This document shows, one piece after another, positions 18,472-26,090 of a DNA stretch of 64,000 nt (position 1 is the first letter of the stretch; every line of letters starts with the position of its first letter). Position numbers and translations under genes: made by a program. The stretch covers positions 1 through 64,000 of the forward strand of contig JAQSWU010000011.1 in the NCBI GenBank assembly GCA_029266475.1, written 5' to 3'. Source of the DNA: Rickettsiaceae bacterium (lineage in GTDB: Bacteria; Pseudomonadota; Alphaproteobacteria; Rickettsiales; Rickettsiaceae). The notes under the pieces were generated by a model. That model made no database searches. It was not told the origin of the DNA and worked only from the letters and a program-made list of their open reading frames with translations.

Positions 18472-19449
18472 ATGTCCACACTAAAGCTAGAAAATTACAA
18501 ATCTGATCATTTGCCTGTAATTAAAAGGGTTATAGGAGAAGAGCTTAAAGGCTTAGAGCTTTTGCATAACAATCCTCCGCTTGTACTAGATGAGGTAGTT
18601 GAGGCTATTATCAATATGCAAGGTAGGCTTATTGTCTCTGGTATGGGTAAAAGCGGCCATATAGCAAAAAAAATAGCAGCAAGCTTTTCTTCAACCGGTA
18701 CTGCAGCTCTGTATATTCATCCTGGTGAAGCAAGCCACGGGGATCTTGGAATGATAACCGAACAGGACGTAGTGTTATTAATGTCCAACTCAGGTGAAAC
18801 TCATGAGTTATATGATATTATCAATTATTGCAAGAGGTTTAAAATTCCTATTATTGCAATGACTATGAAGCCGTCTTCTACGCTTGCAACTGCCGCTGAT
18901 TATGCAATTATCATTCCTAAGTCCGCTGAAGCTTCAATTGTAGATGCTCCAACCACTAGCGCTCTCATGATGCTTTGTATAGGCGATGCATTAATGGTAG
19001 CAGTACACGAAGCTAAAGGCTTTACAAAAGAACATTATAAGTTATTCCATCCAGGGGGTAAAATAGGTAAAAATCTTCTCAAAGTTGCTGATCTAATGCA
19101 TAAAGAGCCAAGCTTACCTACTGTTAATGTTGATTCTCCTATGTCTGATATTTTGCTTACCATGACAGGTAAAGGTTTTGGTTGCGCAGCAGTTTTGGAT
19201 GGTGAGAATAAGCTTGTAGGAGTTATAACAGATGGAGATTTGAGAAGGCATATGAATGAAGATATAATTCGTCTAACAGCAAGCTCTGTTATGACTGCTA
19301 CACCGAAAGATATATCTCCACAAGCATTTGCAACCGAAGCTCTGGCTATAATGAATAGCGATGGCATAACTTCCTTGCTCGTTACAGAACAAGATAAATT
19401 AGTAGGAATTATCCATATTCATGATTTACTGAGAGTAGGTATTAGCTAA
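18472..19449 (+). CDS. kdsD: Arabinose-5-phosphate isomerase KdsD/KpsF
   Basis: A 325-residue enzyme turning ribulose-5-phosphate into arabinose-5-phosphate, the precursor of Kdo in LPS. The SIS domain (about 35-180) shows VSGMGKSGHIAKKIAASFSS and HPGEASHGDLGM; two CBS domains follow (about 205-325). AGGAGA lies close before the ATG. Its stop overlaps the lptC start by one base, giving the conserved kdsD-lptC-lptA-lptB arrangement. KdsA, a later step of the same pathway, is encoded at 35953-36798. Confidence 0.95.
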   Translation: MSTLKLENYKSDHLPVIKRVIGEELKGLELLHNNPPLVLDEVVEAIINMQGRLIVSGMGKSGHIAKKIAASFSSTGTAALYIHPGEASHGDLGMITEQDVVLLMSNSGETHELYDIINYCKRFKIPIIAMTMKPSSTLATAADYAIIIPKSAEASIVDAPTTSALMMLCIGDALMVAVHEAKGFTKEHYKLFHPGGKIGKNLLKVADLMHKEPSLPTVNVDSPMSDILLTMTGKGFGCAAVLDGENKLVGVITDGDLRRHMNEDIIRLTASSVMTATPKDISPQAFATEALAIMNSDGITSLLVTEQDKLVGIIHIHDLLRVGIS

Positions 19450-20066
19450 TGACTTACACAGAAAAGCATTTCAAAAATCTTTTCATGCTCAAGCTTGCAT
19501 GCCTTACTATTGCAGGAATAGTAGTCTTAGTTGTCTTTTCATTCTCTTTATATAATTTTATCGAAACTAAAAGGGGGGAAATAAGAAACTTAAAAGATTT
19601 AAGTTTTAGCAATATAAGCATATTAGAGGACACCAGCGTTAATATTAAAGACCTTAATTTATCAGGTAAAACCACTGACGACTCAGATTATAACTTAACC
19701 GCCAGCGAAGCAAACAAAAATACTAAAGGTATTATTCAGATGAAAGATATACAATTTTCTTTCTCACAAAAAGATCAAGGTAATCTTATTGTTACCTCTG
19801 ATTCTGGCTCAATGTTAGAAACAGAAAAGCTTATTAAAATTAATAACTCAGCAACAATCAAGTTCAGAGATTATACAGTGAAGACCAATCAATTAGATAT
19901 TGATTTAAAGAATTATGCTGCGAAAAGCAATGATTCTATAATCATGACTAAAGGTGATTCCTACCTTCAAGCAGATAGTTTCTCTACCACCAACAACAGC
20001 GAAATTATAAACCTAAATGGCAATGTTAAAGCTTCAATCGATCTATCCGATACTAAGAGTCAGTAA
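19449..20066 (+). CDS. lptC: LPS export protein LptC
   Basis: A 205-residue bitopic protein with one N-terminal membrane span (about 13-36) and a beta-rich periplasmic part with short repeated strands. It receives LPS from LptB2FG and hands it to LptA. Sequence conservation is weak, as usual for LptC; position between kdsD and lptA is the main evidence. Its start overlaps the kdsD stop and its end overlaps lptA by 50 bases. Confidence 0.85.
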   Translation: MTYTEKHFKNLFMLKLACLTIAGIVVLVVFSFSLYNFIETKRGEIRNLKDLSFSNISILEDTSVNIKDLNLSGKTTDDSDYNLTASEANKNTKGIIQMKDIQFSFSQKDQGNLIVTSDSGSMLETEKLIKINNSATIKFRDYTVKTNQLDIDLKNYAAKSNDSIIMTKGDSYLQADSFSTTNNSEIINLNGNVKASIDLSDTKSQ

Positions 20067-20541
20067 GCTAGCTCTTTGCCTTATCGCTATAACTTATAAC
20101 CCAGCCATTTTTGCTGATAAGTTAGATATACGCTCGGAGAAACTTATTATCGATAGGAATAACAATATAAGTACTTTCGAAGGTAGAGTGGTGGTAGAGT
20201 TTAAAGATATAATACTTAAGACGCACAAAATCGAGGTTATTTATAAAGCTGAAAACATTAATAAAAATACAGCTAGTAGCGAGAAAATAGAAAAAATTAA
20301 AATAACTAATAAATTCACGGCCTTAAGAGAGATTGTTAATCAACAGAAAACTCCTCTAAGTTCTAAGGAAATAATCAAAGCTAATTACGCTGAATATTTA
20401 CCTAAAGAAAAAAAACTTTGGATTAAAGGTGATGTAACCGTAATAAAGGACGATAAAACCATTAATTGTGATGAGCTAATCTATTATACAGATATTATTA
20501 ATATTCATAACGAAGAAAAATATAATGAATCAAATAACTGA
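20017..20541 (+). CDS. lptA: LPS transport periplasmic protein LptA (OstA-like)
   Basis: A 174-residue OstA-fold protein. A hydrophobic signal segment (about 15-33, LALCLIAITYNPAIFA) ends before DKLDIRSEKLIIDRN, and the beta-jellyroll repeat pattern runs to about 160 (NISTFEGRVVVEF, KKLWIKGDVTVIKDDK). It forms the periplasmic bridge carrying LPS to the outer membrane. The ATG at 20017 gives a 50-base overlap with lptC; later in-frame starts would weaken the signal segment. It overlaps lptB by 17 bases. Confidence 0.85.
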   Translation: MAMLKLQSIYPILRVSKLALCLIAITYNPAIFADKLDIRSEKLIIDRNNNISTFEGRVVVEFKDIILKTHKIEVIYKAENINKNTASSEKIEKIKITNKFTALREIVNQQKTPLSSKEIIKANYAEYLPKEKKLWIKGDVTVIKDDKTINCDELIYYTDIINIHNEEKYNESNN

Positions 20542-21268
20542 ACAGGAAAAGCAACTACAGGCAACCCATATCTCTAAATTTTATAATAACAGGCCTGTGG
20601 TGCGTGACGTTAGCATACATTTGAAACGTGGCGAAGTAGTCGGCCTCTTAGGTCCCAATGGCGCGGGGAAAACAACGTGCTTTTCAATTATAGCAGGCCT
20701 CATTAAAACAGACACTGGTTTACTGACTATTGATGGCAACAATATTACCAATCTGCCTATGTATAAAAGAGCGCGCGCAGGCATTAGTTATCTGCCGCAA
20801 GAGTCCTCAATATTCAAGGACCTATCGGTTGAAGAAAACATATTAGCCGCCCTTGAAGGCACAGTAAATGGAACCGATAAGCGAGAGCAAGCGCTTGAAA
20901 GCTTACTTGCTGAATTATCGATAACTCATTTAAGGTATGCTCCGGCCGTAGCTCTTTCAGGAGGTGAACGTCGGAGAGTTGAAATTGCTAGAACCCTGGC
21001 AAATCATCCAAGTTTCATCTTACTAGATGAACCCCTTGCAGGTATTGACCCTGTCGCTGTAGGTGATATCAAAGAGCTTATAAAAAAACTAAAAGATAGA
21101 GGCATTGGCATACTTATTACCGACCACAATGTAAAAGATATATTAGATATAGTTGACCGAACTTATATCATATATGATGGCCAAATATTAAAAGAAGGCA
21201 CCCCGAAAGAGATCGTTAAAAGCCAGCGTGTTAAAAAAGTATATTTAGGGGAAGAGTTTGATTGGTAG
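20525..21268 (+). CDS. lptB: LPS export ABC transporter ATP-binding protein LptB
   Basis: A 247-residue ABC ATPase that powers LPS extraction with LptFG (not in this window). Walker A is GPNGAGKTT (43-51), the signature is LSGGERRRVEIAR, and Walker B is FILLDEPLAGIDP. The stretch RARAGISYLPQESSIFKDLSV is characteristic of LptB. It is the last gene of the block, and its stop codon falls inside the left arm region of a terminator hairpin. Confidence 0.95.
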   Translation: MNQITEQEKQLQATHISKFYNNRPVVRDVSIHLKRGEVVGLLGPNGAGKTTCFSIIAGLIKTDTGLLTIDGNNITNLPMYKRARAGISYLPQESSIFKDLSVEENILAALEGTVNGTDKREQALESLLAELSITHLRYAPAVALSGGERRRVEIARTLANHPSFILLDEPLAGIDPVAVGDIKELIKKLKDRGIGILITDHNVKDILDIVDRTYIIYDGQILKEGTPKEIVKSQRVKKVYLGEEFDW

Positions 21269-21299
21269 ATGACTGTCGATCAAACTCTTCTCTTTTCTT
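21251..21299 (+). terminator. Rho-independent terminator after lptB
   Basis: GAAGAGTTTGAT (21251-21262) pairs perfectly with ATCAAACTCTTC (21279-21290) and is followed by a T-rich run, TCTTTTCTT. The left arm lies within the final codons of lptB. The convergent gene at 21298-21966 ends at the same place. Confidence 0.75.
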
Positions 21300-21966
21300 A
21301 CCCTCTTCCACGAGCTTTGTCAGCTACTTTCTTCATTATTCCTTTTGTTTTACTACCTGTTTTTTCTACAAAACCTTTGAGATCTTGCTTAATAGATTTT
21401 GCTTTCTTAAGAGTGGCTTTCAATGCTGACTGCTTTTTAAGCGCTTCTTTCTCTTTATTCTCTTGATCAAGCCCCTTAGGCGCTTCTTTCTCTTTACTCT
21501 TTCTTTCACGCTCCATAGCAAAAGCTTCATTTAAGTCATTCGCTTCTAACCTAGATACTAAGGCAAGAGGGGCTTTAAGATCTTGTAAATCTTGTTTAGT
21601 AAGCTGGTCTACATTTTTCCCGTTCGTCGCACAGTGGGATTCAACCATTCCTCGCAACTCTCTATAAGCTGGGATTTCAAGTTTGGAAAACGTAAAAACA
21701 TGCTCATGTTTTTGTTTTTCACTATTCATATAATGATATGGAGGGTTATTTCTCATTGTGTCTAGCAACAACTCATCTACGGTATCAATCGATATTGGTT
21801 TTTTGCTTTTTAAAGATTTTATAAATTTAGCAGAATATGGCTTCTGTATTTCTACAAATTCTGCATACACTTGTGGGTTATTAGCTTCTAGTTTTCGCAT
21901 CTCTCCTCGCCACTGATCTAATTTATTACGGTATTTTTGCTCAGGCGTCATATTCTCAGTTTTCAT
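21298..21966 (-). CDS. Hypothetical protein, lysine-rich C-terminus
   Basis: A 222-residue soluble protein without a recognised domain. Residues 1-130 are mixed helical (QWRGEMRKLEANNPQVYAEF), then a highly charged Lys/Glu segment (about 150-180) leads into a basic tail, GIMKKVADKARGRG. AGGAG six bases before the ATG is one of the best ribosome sites in the window. It is the most downstream of five minus-strand orphans (to 24371), all small, charged and unlike neighbouring housekeeping genes. A secreted host-directed protein is possible but unproven. Confidence 0.7.
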   Translation of the reverse strand: MKTENMTPEQKYRNKLDQWRGEMRKLEANNPQVYAEFVEIQKPYSAKFIKSLKSKKPISIDTVDELLLDTMRNNPPYHYMNSEKQKHEHVFTFSKLEIPAYRELRGMVESHCATNGKNVDQLTKQDLQDLKAPLALVSRLEANDLNEAFAMERERKSKEKEAPKGLDQENKEKEALKKQSALKATLKKAKSIKQDLKGFVEKTGSKTKGIMKKVADKARGRG

Positions 21967-22097
21967 AATAGTCTCCTATTTGTGTTGTTGTGACAATAAT
22001 TTAAAGTAGTTAATCATCTGTTAGTATTTCGTTTATCACGTTCAATCAACTAACTAATTTAGCCATTTCTTGTTATCATTTAGCCTTAAAATCTAGC

Positions 22098-22292
22098 TTA
22101 AAAATCAGGGAAAGTAGGCACACCTTCTTTGGTTCCATACCTTTTTTGCGCCCTAAATTTGTTACTGTATTTTCCCAGTTTAAGAGTACTGTGTATTTTA
22201 TCTAAAGCTTTACCTGCAACTTTTCTAGCTTTTTCGAATACTGTTTTCTTTTCGTCATAAACATTTACATACTCTTTTTTGTCTTTCTTCAT
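22098..22292 (-). CDS. Small basic hypothetical protein
   Basis: A 64-residue, strongly basic protein (MKKDKKEYVNVYDEKKTVF, then RKVAGKALDKIHSTLKLGKY). No known domain. AAGGT precedes the ATG. Its position within the run of Lys-rich orphan genes, and similarity in composition to their C-termini, support it as a real gene, but coding status rests on context. Confidence 0.5.
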   Translation of the reverse strand: MKKDKKEYVNVYDEKKTVFEKARKVAGKALDKIHSTLKLGKYSNKFRAQKRYGTKEGVPTFPDF

Positions 22293-22346
22293 ATAGATAA
22301 CCTTAATTAATATTTACCTCTTATTATATTAACATAGATTGAATTT

Positions 22347-23228
22347 TTATTTACTCCACCCCTTGTCTTTAGGCTTCAGTTTATTGATTACCGCTTTAAC
22401 TTTGGATTGAGCTTTACTTACAATATTGTTTTTAACATTGTTCAGTTTGTTCTTTAAACCAGGCGCTTGTTCAATTATCTTATCCATATTTCTTCTAGCT
22501 TCATTATCAACAAGTCTATTGTTGAATTTCGGAATATTATCTACTAAAGCTGCCTGCCTTTTAGCATTCATTTCTGGCTTAACACCCTTTTTCCATTCTG
22601 GTTTTTGTTCATTTTTATTATCCGTAGAAGGGGAAGCTATAGCTGAATTTTGTTTCGTAGTTAATTTAGCTCCAGGCTTTTCAGTCGCGCCGTTTCTTAC
22701 AGCCATCGCTTCTTTTGCTAGTCTTTGGCTTAACTCCTTTTGTAATGGATTAATGCTTGGAGCTAGATCTCTGGTAACAGGCTTCGCCGGTATATTAGAT
22801 TGTAGTTTAGAGGTCTCAGCATTTGCCTTAGCTAAGCTTGCCTTATACTCTGGCAATCTTTCTATAGCATCCTTTAAATTCCGAGGACTATCTTGCGAGG
22901 GCTTGAATACTTCTCTTGCAAAACTTTGTTCTGCGTTATAAGGTTTAGCTGCTTCCTTTATACCTTTAACTGCTTTATCAGCAAGAAATTTCAAAGGTTC
23001 AACTAGATTTTCTCTCTCGATATCAGTTAGAATTTTATAATTTTTTGGGTTATCCTTGCTATCTTTAAGATGCCCATCAATCTTTTTTTTAAGATAATTA
23101 CGAAGCAAAGCTGTATCTTTTGAATTTAATCCTTTAGCATTAGCCGTTTCCCTAGCAATTTGAGTAGTTAATATCTCTATCTCAACCATTTGTTGGTTAT
23201 GGGCTCTTTGCTTTTCAAACTCTTCCAT
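22347..23228 (-). CDS. Hypothetical protein, lysine-rich, partly disordered
   Basis: A 293-residue protein with no recognised domain. The N-terminal third is helical (VEIEILTTQIARETANAKGL), the middle (about 140-215) is Pro/Ser/Lys-rich and probably disordered, and the C-terminus is a basic helix ending KAVINKLKPKDKGWSK. No signal peptide. A perfect TTAA-N7-TTAA box lies 50 bases upstream of the ATG (23278-23292). Composition matches the other orphans between 21298 and 25416. Confidence 0.7.
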   Translation of the reverse strand: MEEFEKQRAHNQQMVEIEILTTQIARETANAKGLNSKDTALLRNYLKKKIDGHLKDSKDNPKNYKILTDIERENLVEPLKFLADKAVKGIKEAAKPYNAEQSFAREVFKPSQDSPRNLKDAIERLPEYKASLAKANAETSKLQSNIPAKPVTRDLAPSINPLQKELSQRLAKEAMAVRNGATEKPGAKLTTKQNSAIASPSTDNKNEQKPEWKKGVKPEMNAKRQAALVDNIPKFNNRLVDNEARRNMDKIIEQAPGLKNKLNNVKNNIVSKAQSKVKAVINKLKPKDKGWSK

Positions 23229-23277
23229 AGTTGGTTACTCTTTTTTATATTATTTGATAAATAATAAACCAAACTAA

Positions 23278-23292
23278 TTAAGAAAGCGTTAA
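23278..23292. promoter_or_regulatory. CtrA-type box upstream of the 22347-23228 gene
   Basis: TTAA-GAAAGCG-TTAAC, centred about 57 bases before the minus-strand ATG at 23228, a plausible position for direct promoter control. The trailing C fits the strong form of the consensus. Confidence 0.5.
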
Positions 23293-23306
23293 CTTTCGAG
23301 CCTTGA

Positions 23307-23780
23307 TCAACTTTTTATATTATTTCTACTTTCGATTAATTTGAATAACTCCCTTGCCCTCTTAAAAACATTATGCTTTTGAAAAGAATGAATATAGGCT
23401 AAATCTTGCTTCTCTTCTCCAATATCTTTTAGGATACTATATAGAGACTGGCTGAAAATATGGATTTGCTCCGCTTCTTCAAGGTCATAAAATATTTGGC
23501 CTACAAACTGGGTAGAAGTTTTATGCAATTTGAACTCGTCAAATAGAATATTAAGAACAAGCATATTTAAAGAGTGCCAGTAACGCTTCTCTAGATTTGC
23601 CTCAGCCAGGGTAGATACTTGCTGGGCATAAAATATAGGAAAATGCATAAAAAAAATATTTAATATACGAGCCCAAAAACTTGGCGTTTTCCATTCTTTT
23701 TGTTGCTTCTCAAAATCGCTTAACAATTCCAAAGCTTCTATTATTCTTTGTCTGCTGCCGCAATCTTTTATAACTTCCAT
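23307..23780 (-). CDS. Hypothetical protein
   Basis: A 157-residue, mostly helical protein with no known motif. It has an aromatic-rich stretch (FWARILNIFFMHFPIFYAQQ, about 34-53) that could be an amphipathic or membrane-contacting helix, and an acidic centre (YDLEEAEQIHIF). It lies upstream of the Lys-rich 22347-23228 gene with a 78-base gap. Its composition differs from the basic orphans around it. I cannot assign a role. Confidence 0.65.
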   Translation of the reverse strand: MEVIKDCGSRQRIIEALELLSDFEKQQKEWKTPSFWARILNIFFMHFPIFYAQQVSTLAEANLEKRYWHSLNMLVLNILFDEFKLHKTSTQFVGQIFYDLEEAEQIHIFSQSLYSILKDIGEEKQDLAYIHSFQKHNVFKRARELFKLIESRNNIKS

Positions 23781-23870
23781 GATTTTTTATACTATCTACT
23801 TTTTCCACCCGTTCTATAGGCCATATGTCTCGTATTATAGCTAATTCGTTCAATTTAGGAATCTCATAAT

Positions 23871-24120
23871 AAACTTCCTTTGAAACTTTACTTCTGCTGC
23901 GTGTTTGTATACAGGTTCGGTATTTGAATACTCATGTATAGTAAATTTATTTAAAGTGTGGTACGTTGTCATTCCTCGCTTACGTATTACTCATACGCTG
24001 CGCTCGTTATTTCTAGTACCACAACTCAACTAATTTCACTATACCTATAAGTAAACTTGGGTTCTTTGTTCTAAGTCTTCTGGAAATTCTCTATTATAAG
24101 CGAGCTTCAAAAGAAGTCTA
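23871..24120. repeat. Family A element, copy 4, split by a nested MITE
   Basis: The left part (to 23938) carries CTTCTGCTGCGTGTTTGTAT, GGTTCGGTAT and CTCATGTA. The right part (from 24042) continues with CCTATAAGTAAACTTGGGTT, TTCTAAGTCTTCTGG and AAAGAAGTCTA-type ending (AAAAGAAGTCTA). Between them lies the 103-base element at 23939-24041 flanked by TA. Confidence 0.8.
23939..24041. mobile_element. MITE-like family B element, copy 1 (inside family A)
   Basis: A 103-base element starting TAGTAAATTTATTTAAAG and ending AACTAATTTCACTA, flanked by TA on both sides. Its ends are imperfect inverted repeats of about 26 bases, converging on GTGGTAC/GTACCAC. No coding capacity. TA duplications and short inverted termini suggest mobilisation by a Tc1/mariner-IS630 type transposase, none of which is encoded in this window. 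Confidence 0.8.
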
Positions 24121-24149
24121 ATCTTATCTAAATAATAACAAAATTATGG

Positions 24150-24371
24150 TTACAACCCTCTTCCATTAGAATTTTTTATAGTTTTAAAAGTTTTCACAGC
24201 AGACTTCTTAAGGCTTTTACCTGCTTTCGAAATCTTATTTATAATTTTTTGTAGAGGTTCATTCTCTTTTTTTGTTGCCTTTAAAATATCTTGCTCTAAT
24301 TGCATTTTCTTTGGATCTCTTGTTAATCCTTTGTAAGTTGTATCATTTTTGACTAAGTCTTCTTTTTTCAT
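24150..24371 (-). CDS. Small lysine-rich hypothetical protein
   Basis: A 73-residue basic protein (MKKEDLVKNDTTYKGLTRD; then SKAGKSLKKSAVKTFKTI and a GRGL tail). The C-terminal layout, a Lys-rich helix ending in Gly/Arg, recalls that of the 21298-21966 product. AGGT precedes the ATG. It is divergent from the 24535 gene across a 163-base spacer with two perfect CtrA-type boxes. No function can be assigned. Confidence 0.6.
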   Translation of the reverse strand: MKKEDLVKNDTTYKGLTRDPKKMQLEQDILKATKKENEPLQKIINKISKAGKSLKKSAVKTFKTIKNSNGRGL

Positions 24372-24417
24372 AAAATACCTGATTAAATTATTGTTATACT
24401 AACTTAACACATAATTG

Positions 24418-24432
24418 TTAACTAATTATTAA
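24418..24432. promoter_or_regulatory. CtrA-type box in the 24371/24535 divergent spacer (first)
   Basis: TTAA-CTAATTA-TTAAC, 47 bases upstream of the minus-strand gene at 24371. A perfect spaced match. A second box is 55 bases away, so one spacer carries two. Confidence 0.5.
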
Positions 24433-24472
24433 CGCGCTGCAATCATATTACGCTTATTTTCTATTTATCACG

Positions 24473-24487
24473 TTAATTGTTTATTAA
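24473..24487. promoter_or_regulatory. CtrA-type box in the 24371/24535 divergent spacer (second)
   Basis: TTAA-TTGTTTA-TTAA, 48 bases upstream of the plus-strand gene at 24535. It overlaps TTTATCACGTT (24465-24474), which also occurs at 22031-22041 upstream of the 21298-21966 gene, hinting at a second shared regulatory sequence in this island. Confidence 0.5.
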
Positions 24488-24534
24488 TATATATATACTA
24501 AAATCAATTCAAGACTAATCAAAACCATATTTTT

Positions 24535-25416
24535 ATGAAAAAATTTAATAATGAAAGAGAAGAGCACGCATTTAGAGTATTAGAATCATTTGAATGGTCT
24601 TTGAACGATGCCGGTAATTTAATACCAGTAATCGATATAAGTAAGTCGGCTCCTGAAAATGATTTTAAGGCAATTAAAGCAGCCGCACAAGATTTAAATC
24701 TGAAACTTGAAGGATCTTCAATATACGCTTTTCGAATTATTGCTCCACCAAAGCATATTAAGAAGTTGGCTAAACAATATAGAAATCTTAAAGAAGATTG
24801 GGTAATTACCGACAAAGTAGACGCAGATAATTATATAGAACCTCCGACTCCTAAATCGACTTGGGGTAATTTGTTTCAAGGAGCAAAAAGTTATTTTTCA
24901 AGTGCAGCCCAACAAGTGCAGCAAAATATTTTGCCAGTGATGGGGGAGAAAATCTCTCAGCTAGCAGATCAAGCTAAAGATTACTACCAAGCATATAATG
25001 CTGGAGATCCTGAGCCAGGAAATAGATACCCTAAAAAACAAAATAAAGCTTCTAATGAAGATACTAAGCGTATAGAGCCTAGAATCCCCAAAAGAGAAGA
25101 AATATTACAACTACAAGAGCCCGAAGCTCTTAGAAATAAGGGCTTAGAGGATCATAAGAATCAAGACTATACTGCGCCAAGCAAAGAAGAAGAGATAACT
25201 GCAAAGCCTGCAAATACGCTTAAAAGCATATTGAAAAAAGGCGCAAGCCCTGATAAAACAAAGAAAAATGTTAAATTTACTGATAGAGTTGAATTCCGAA
25301 CATACAATCTTGCGCCCAATGAAAAGAGGGGAAAACATAAACCTGGAGCGACGAAGAAGAAGGTAAGCCATACGGAAAACATCTCTAAAGGGGAAAGCTC
25401 GTTTGGCAAATCCTAA
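24535..25416 (+). CDS. Hypothetical effector candidate with SILK and RVxF-like PP1-docking motifs
   Basis: A 293-residue protein with no named domain. Residues 1-100 are a compact region (EEHAFRVLESFEWSLNDAGN; APPKHIKKLAKQYRNL). Next is an amphipathic stretch, NLFQGAKSYFSSAAQQVQQN, and the C-terminal half is charged and probably disordered. Within it, SILK (231-234) is followed by KNVKFTD (244-250; RVxF-type core K244-N-V-K-F248). That order and spacing is characteristic of eukaryotic regulators of protein phosphatase 1. No signal peptide. It lies alone on the plus strand at the edge of the orphan island, behind two CtrA-type boxes. A role as a host-directed effector is inference. Confidence 0.75.
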   Translation: MKKFNNEREEHAFRVLESFEWSLNDAGNLIPVIDISKSAPENDFKAIKAAAQDLNLKLEGSSIYAFRIIAPPKHIKKLAKQYRNLKEDWVITDKVDADNYIEPPTPKSTWGNLFQGAKSYFSSAAQQVQQNILPVMGEKISQLADQAKDYYQAYNAGDPEPGNRYPKKQNKASNEDTKRIEPRIPKREEILQLQEPEALRNKGLEDHKNQDYTAPSKEEEITAKPANTLKSILKKGASPDKTKKNVKFTDRVEFRTYNLAPNEKRGKHKPGATKKKVSHTENISKGESSFGKS

Positions 25417-25535
25417 AATATTTTATCTTTAGTCATAGTAGCATTTAGTCTTAGGCGGCCAGTCTCCGCTCCCCTATGCCTTGTTTTGAGGACTCCAATG
25501 ACCAAAAGGTTAAGGTATTAACCGATATTACAAAC

Positions 25536-25576
25536 TTTCAACCTTAGGTTGTGATTTTTGACCCCCCCTATATTTT
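25536..25576. repeat. C-tract element, family E
   Basis: TTTCAACCTTAGGTTGTGAT, TTTTTGACCCCCCC and TATATTTTTAG, the same order as at 14163-14205. It adjoins the family C copy at 25601, so the 25417-26090 gap is a composite of elements E, C, G and a further shared stretch (25812-25890, also at 40108-40182). No gene is seen in that gap. Confidence 0.6.
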
Positions 25577-25600
25577 TAGCAGCTCAACCGTTAAAAAATT

Positions 25601-25769
25601 GTCATCGCGAAAAATGGCGAAATATATTTTATGAGCCATTTTATGGCGATCCAGTAAAATTAATCACCTACTATCAAGCTTCGCTTGATAACTGGTTTGC
25701 CGCGTCGCTTTTAGCTCCTCGCAAAGACGATGTGCTATCCCCTCCCCCCTATTTTTTTAAAGTATTATA
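25601..25769. repeat. Family C dispersed element, copy 3 (hairpin version 2)
   Basis: Starts GTCATCGCGAAAAATGGCG and carries the alternative hairpin (AAAATGGC ... GCCATTTT around an AT-rich loop), followed by GATCCAG, CTATCAAGCTTCGCTTGATA and CTGGTTTGCCGCG, and ends with CCCCTCCCCCCTATTTTTTT. A 70-codon frame here is only repeat sequence. Confidence 0.75.
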
Positions 25770-26090
25770 AAAGAAATTAATTTATTGTATGGTTGAAATA
25801 TTATGGGCCTTTTCAACCGTGCAATAAGTTTATTTATCTCCTTGAATAATTTAATATATAGTGGACTTCCCACTAAGTAGTTTTTACCTGATCTTTTTGA
25901 AACAAGGCTTTCTTAACTTCTGATTATACCAATTATTTAAGCCAAGCTTAGACGCAAAAATAGACTTTACAAAAGTTGCATTCGCGCCTAAGCTACAAAA
26001 ATTTTCTGACATTGTTTAATAATAAAATAAGCTTTACGCTACAAACCATTCCTTTGCTTTATCTAAAAGGATAATAAATATAATAACTAT

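Noticed and set aside
25558-25770. A 70-codon plus-strand open frame
   Set aside because: Entirely within the family E and C repeat copies.
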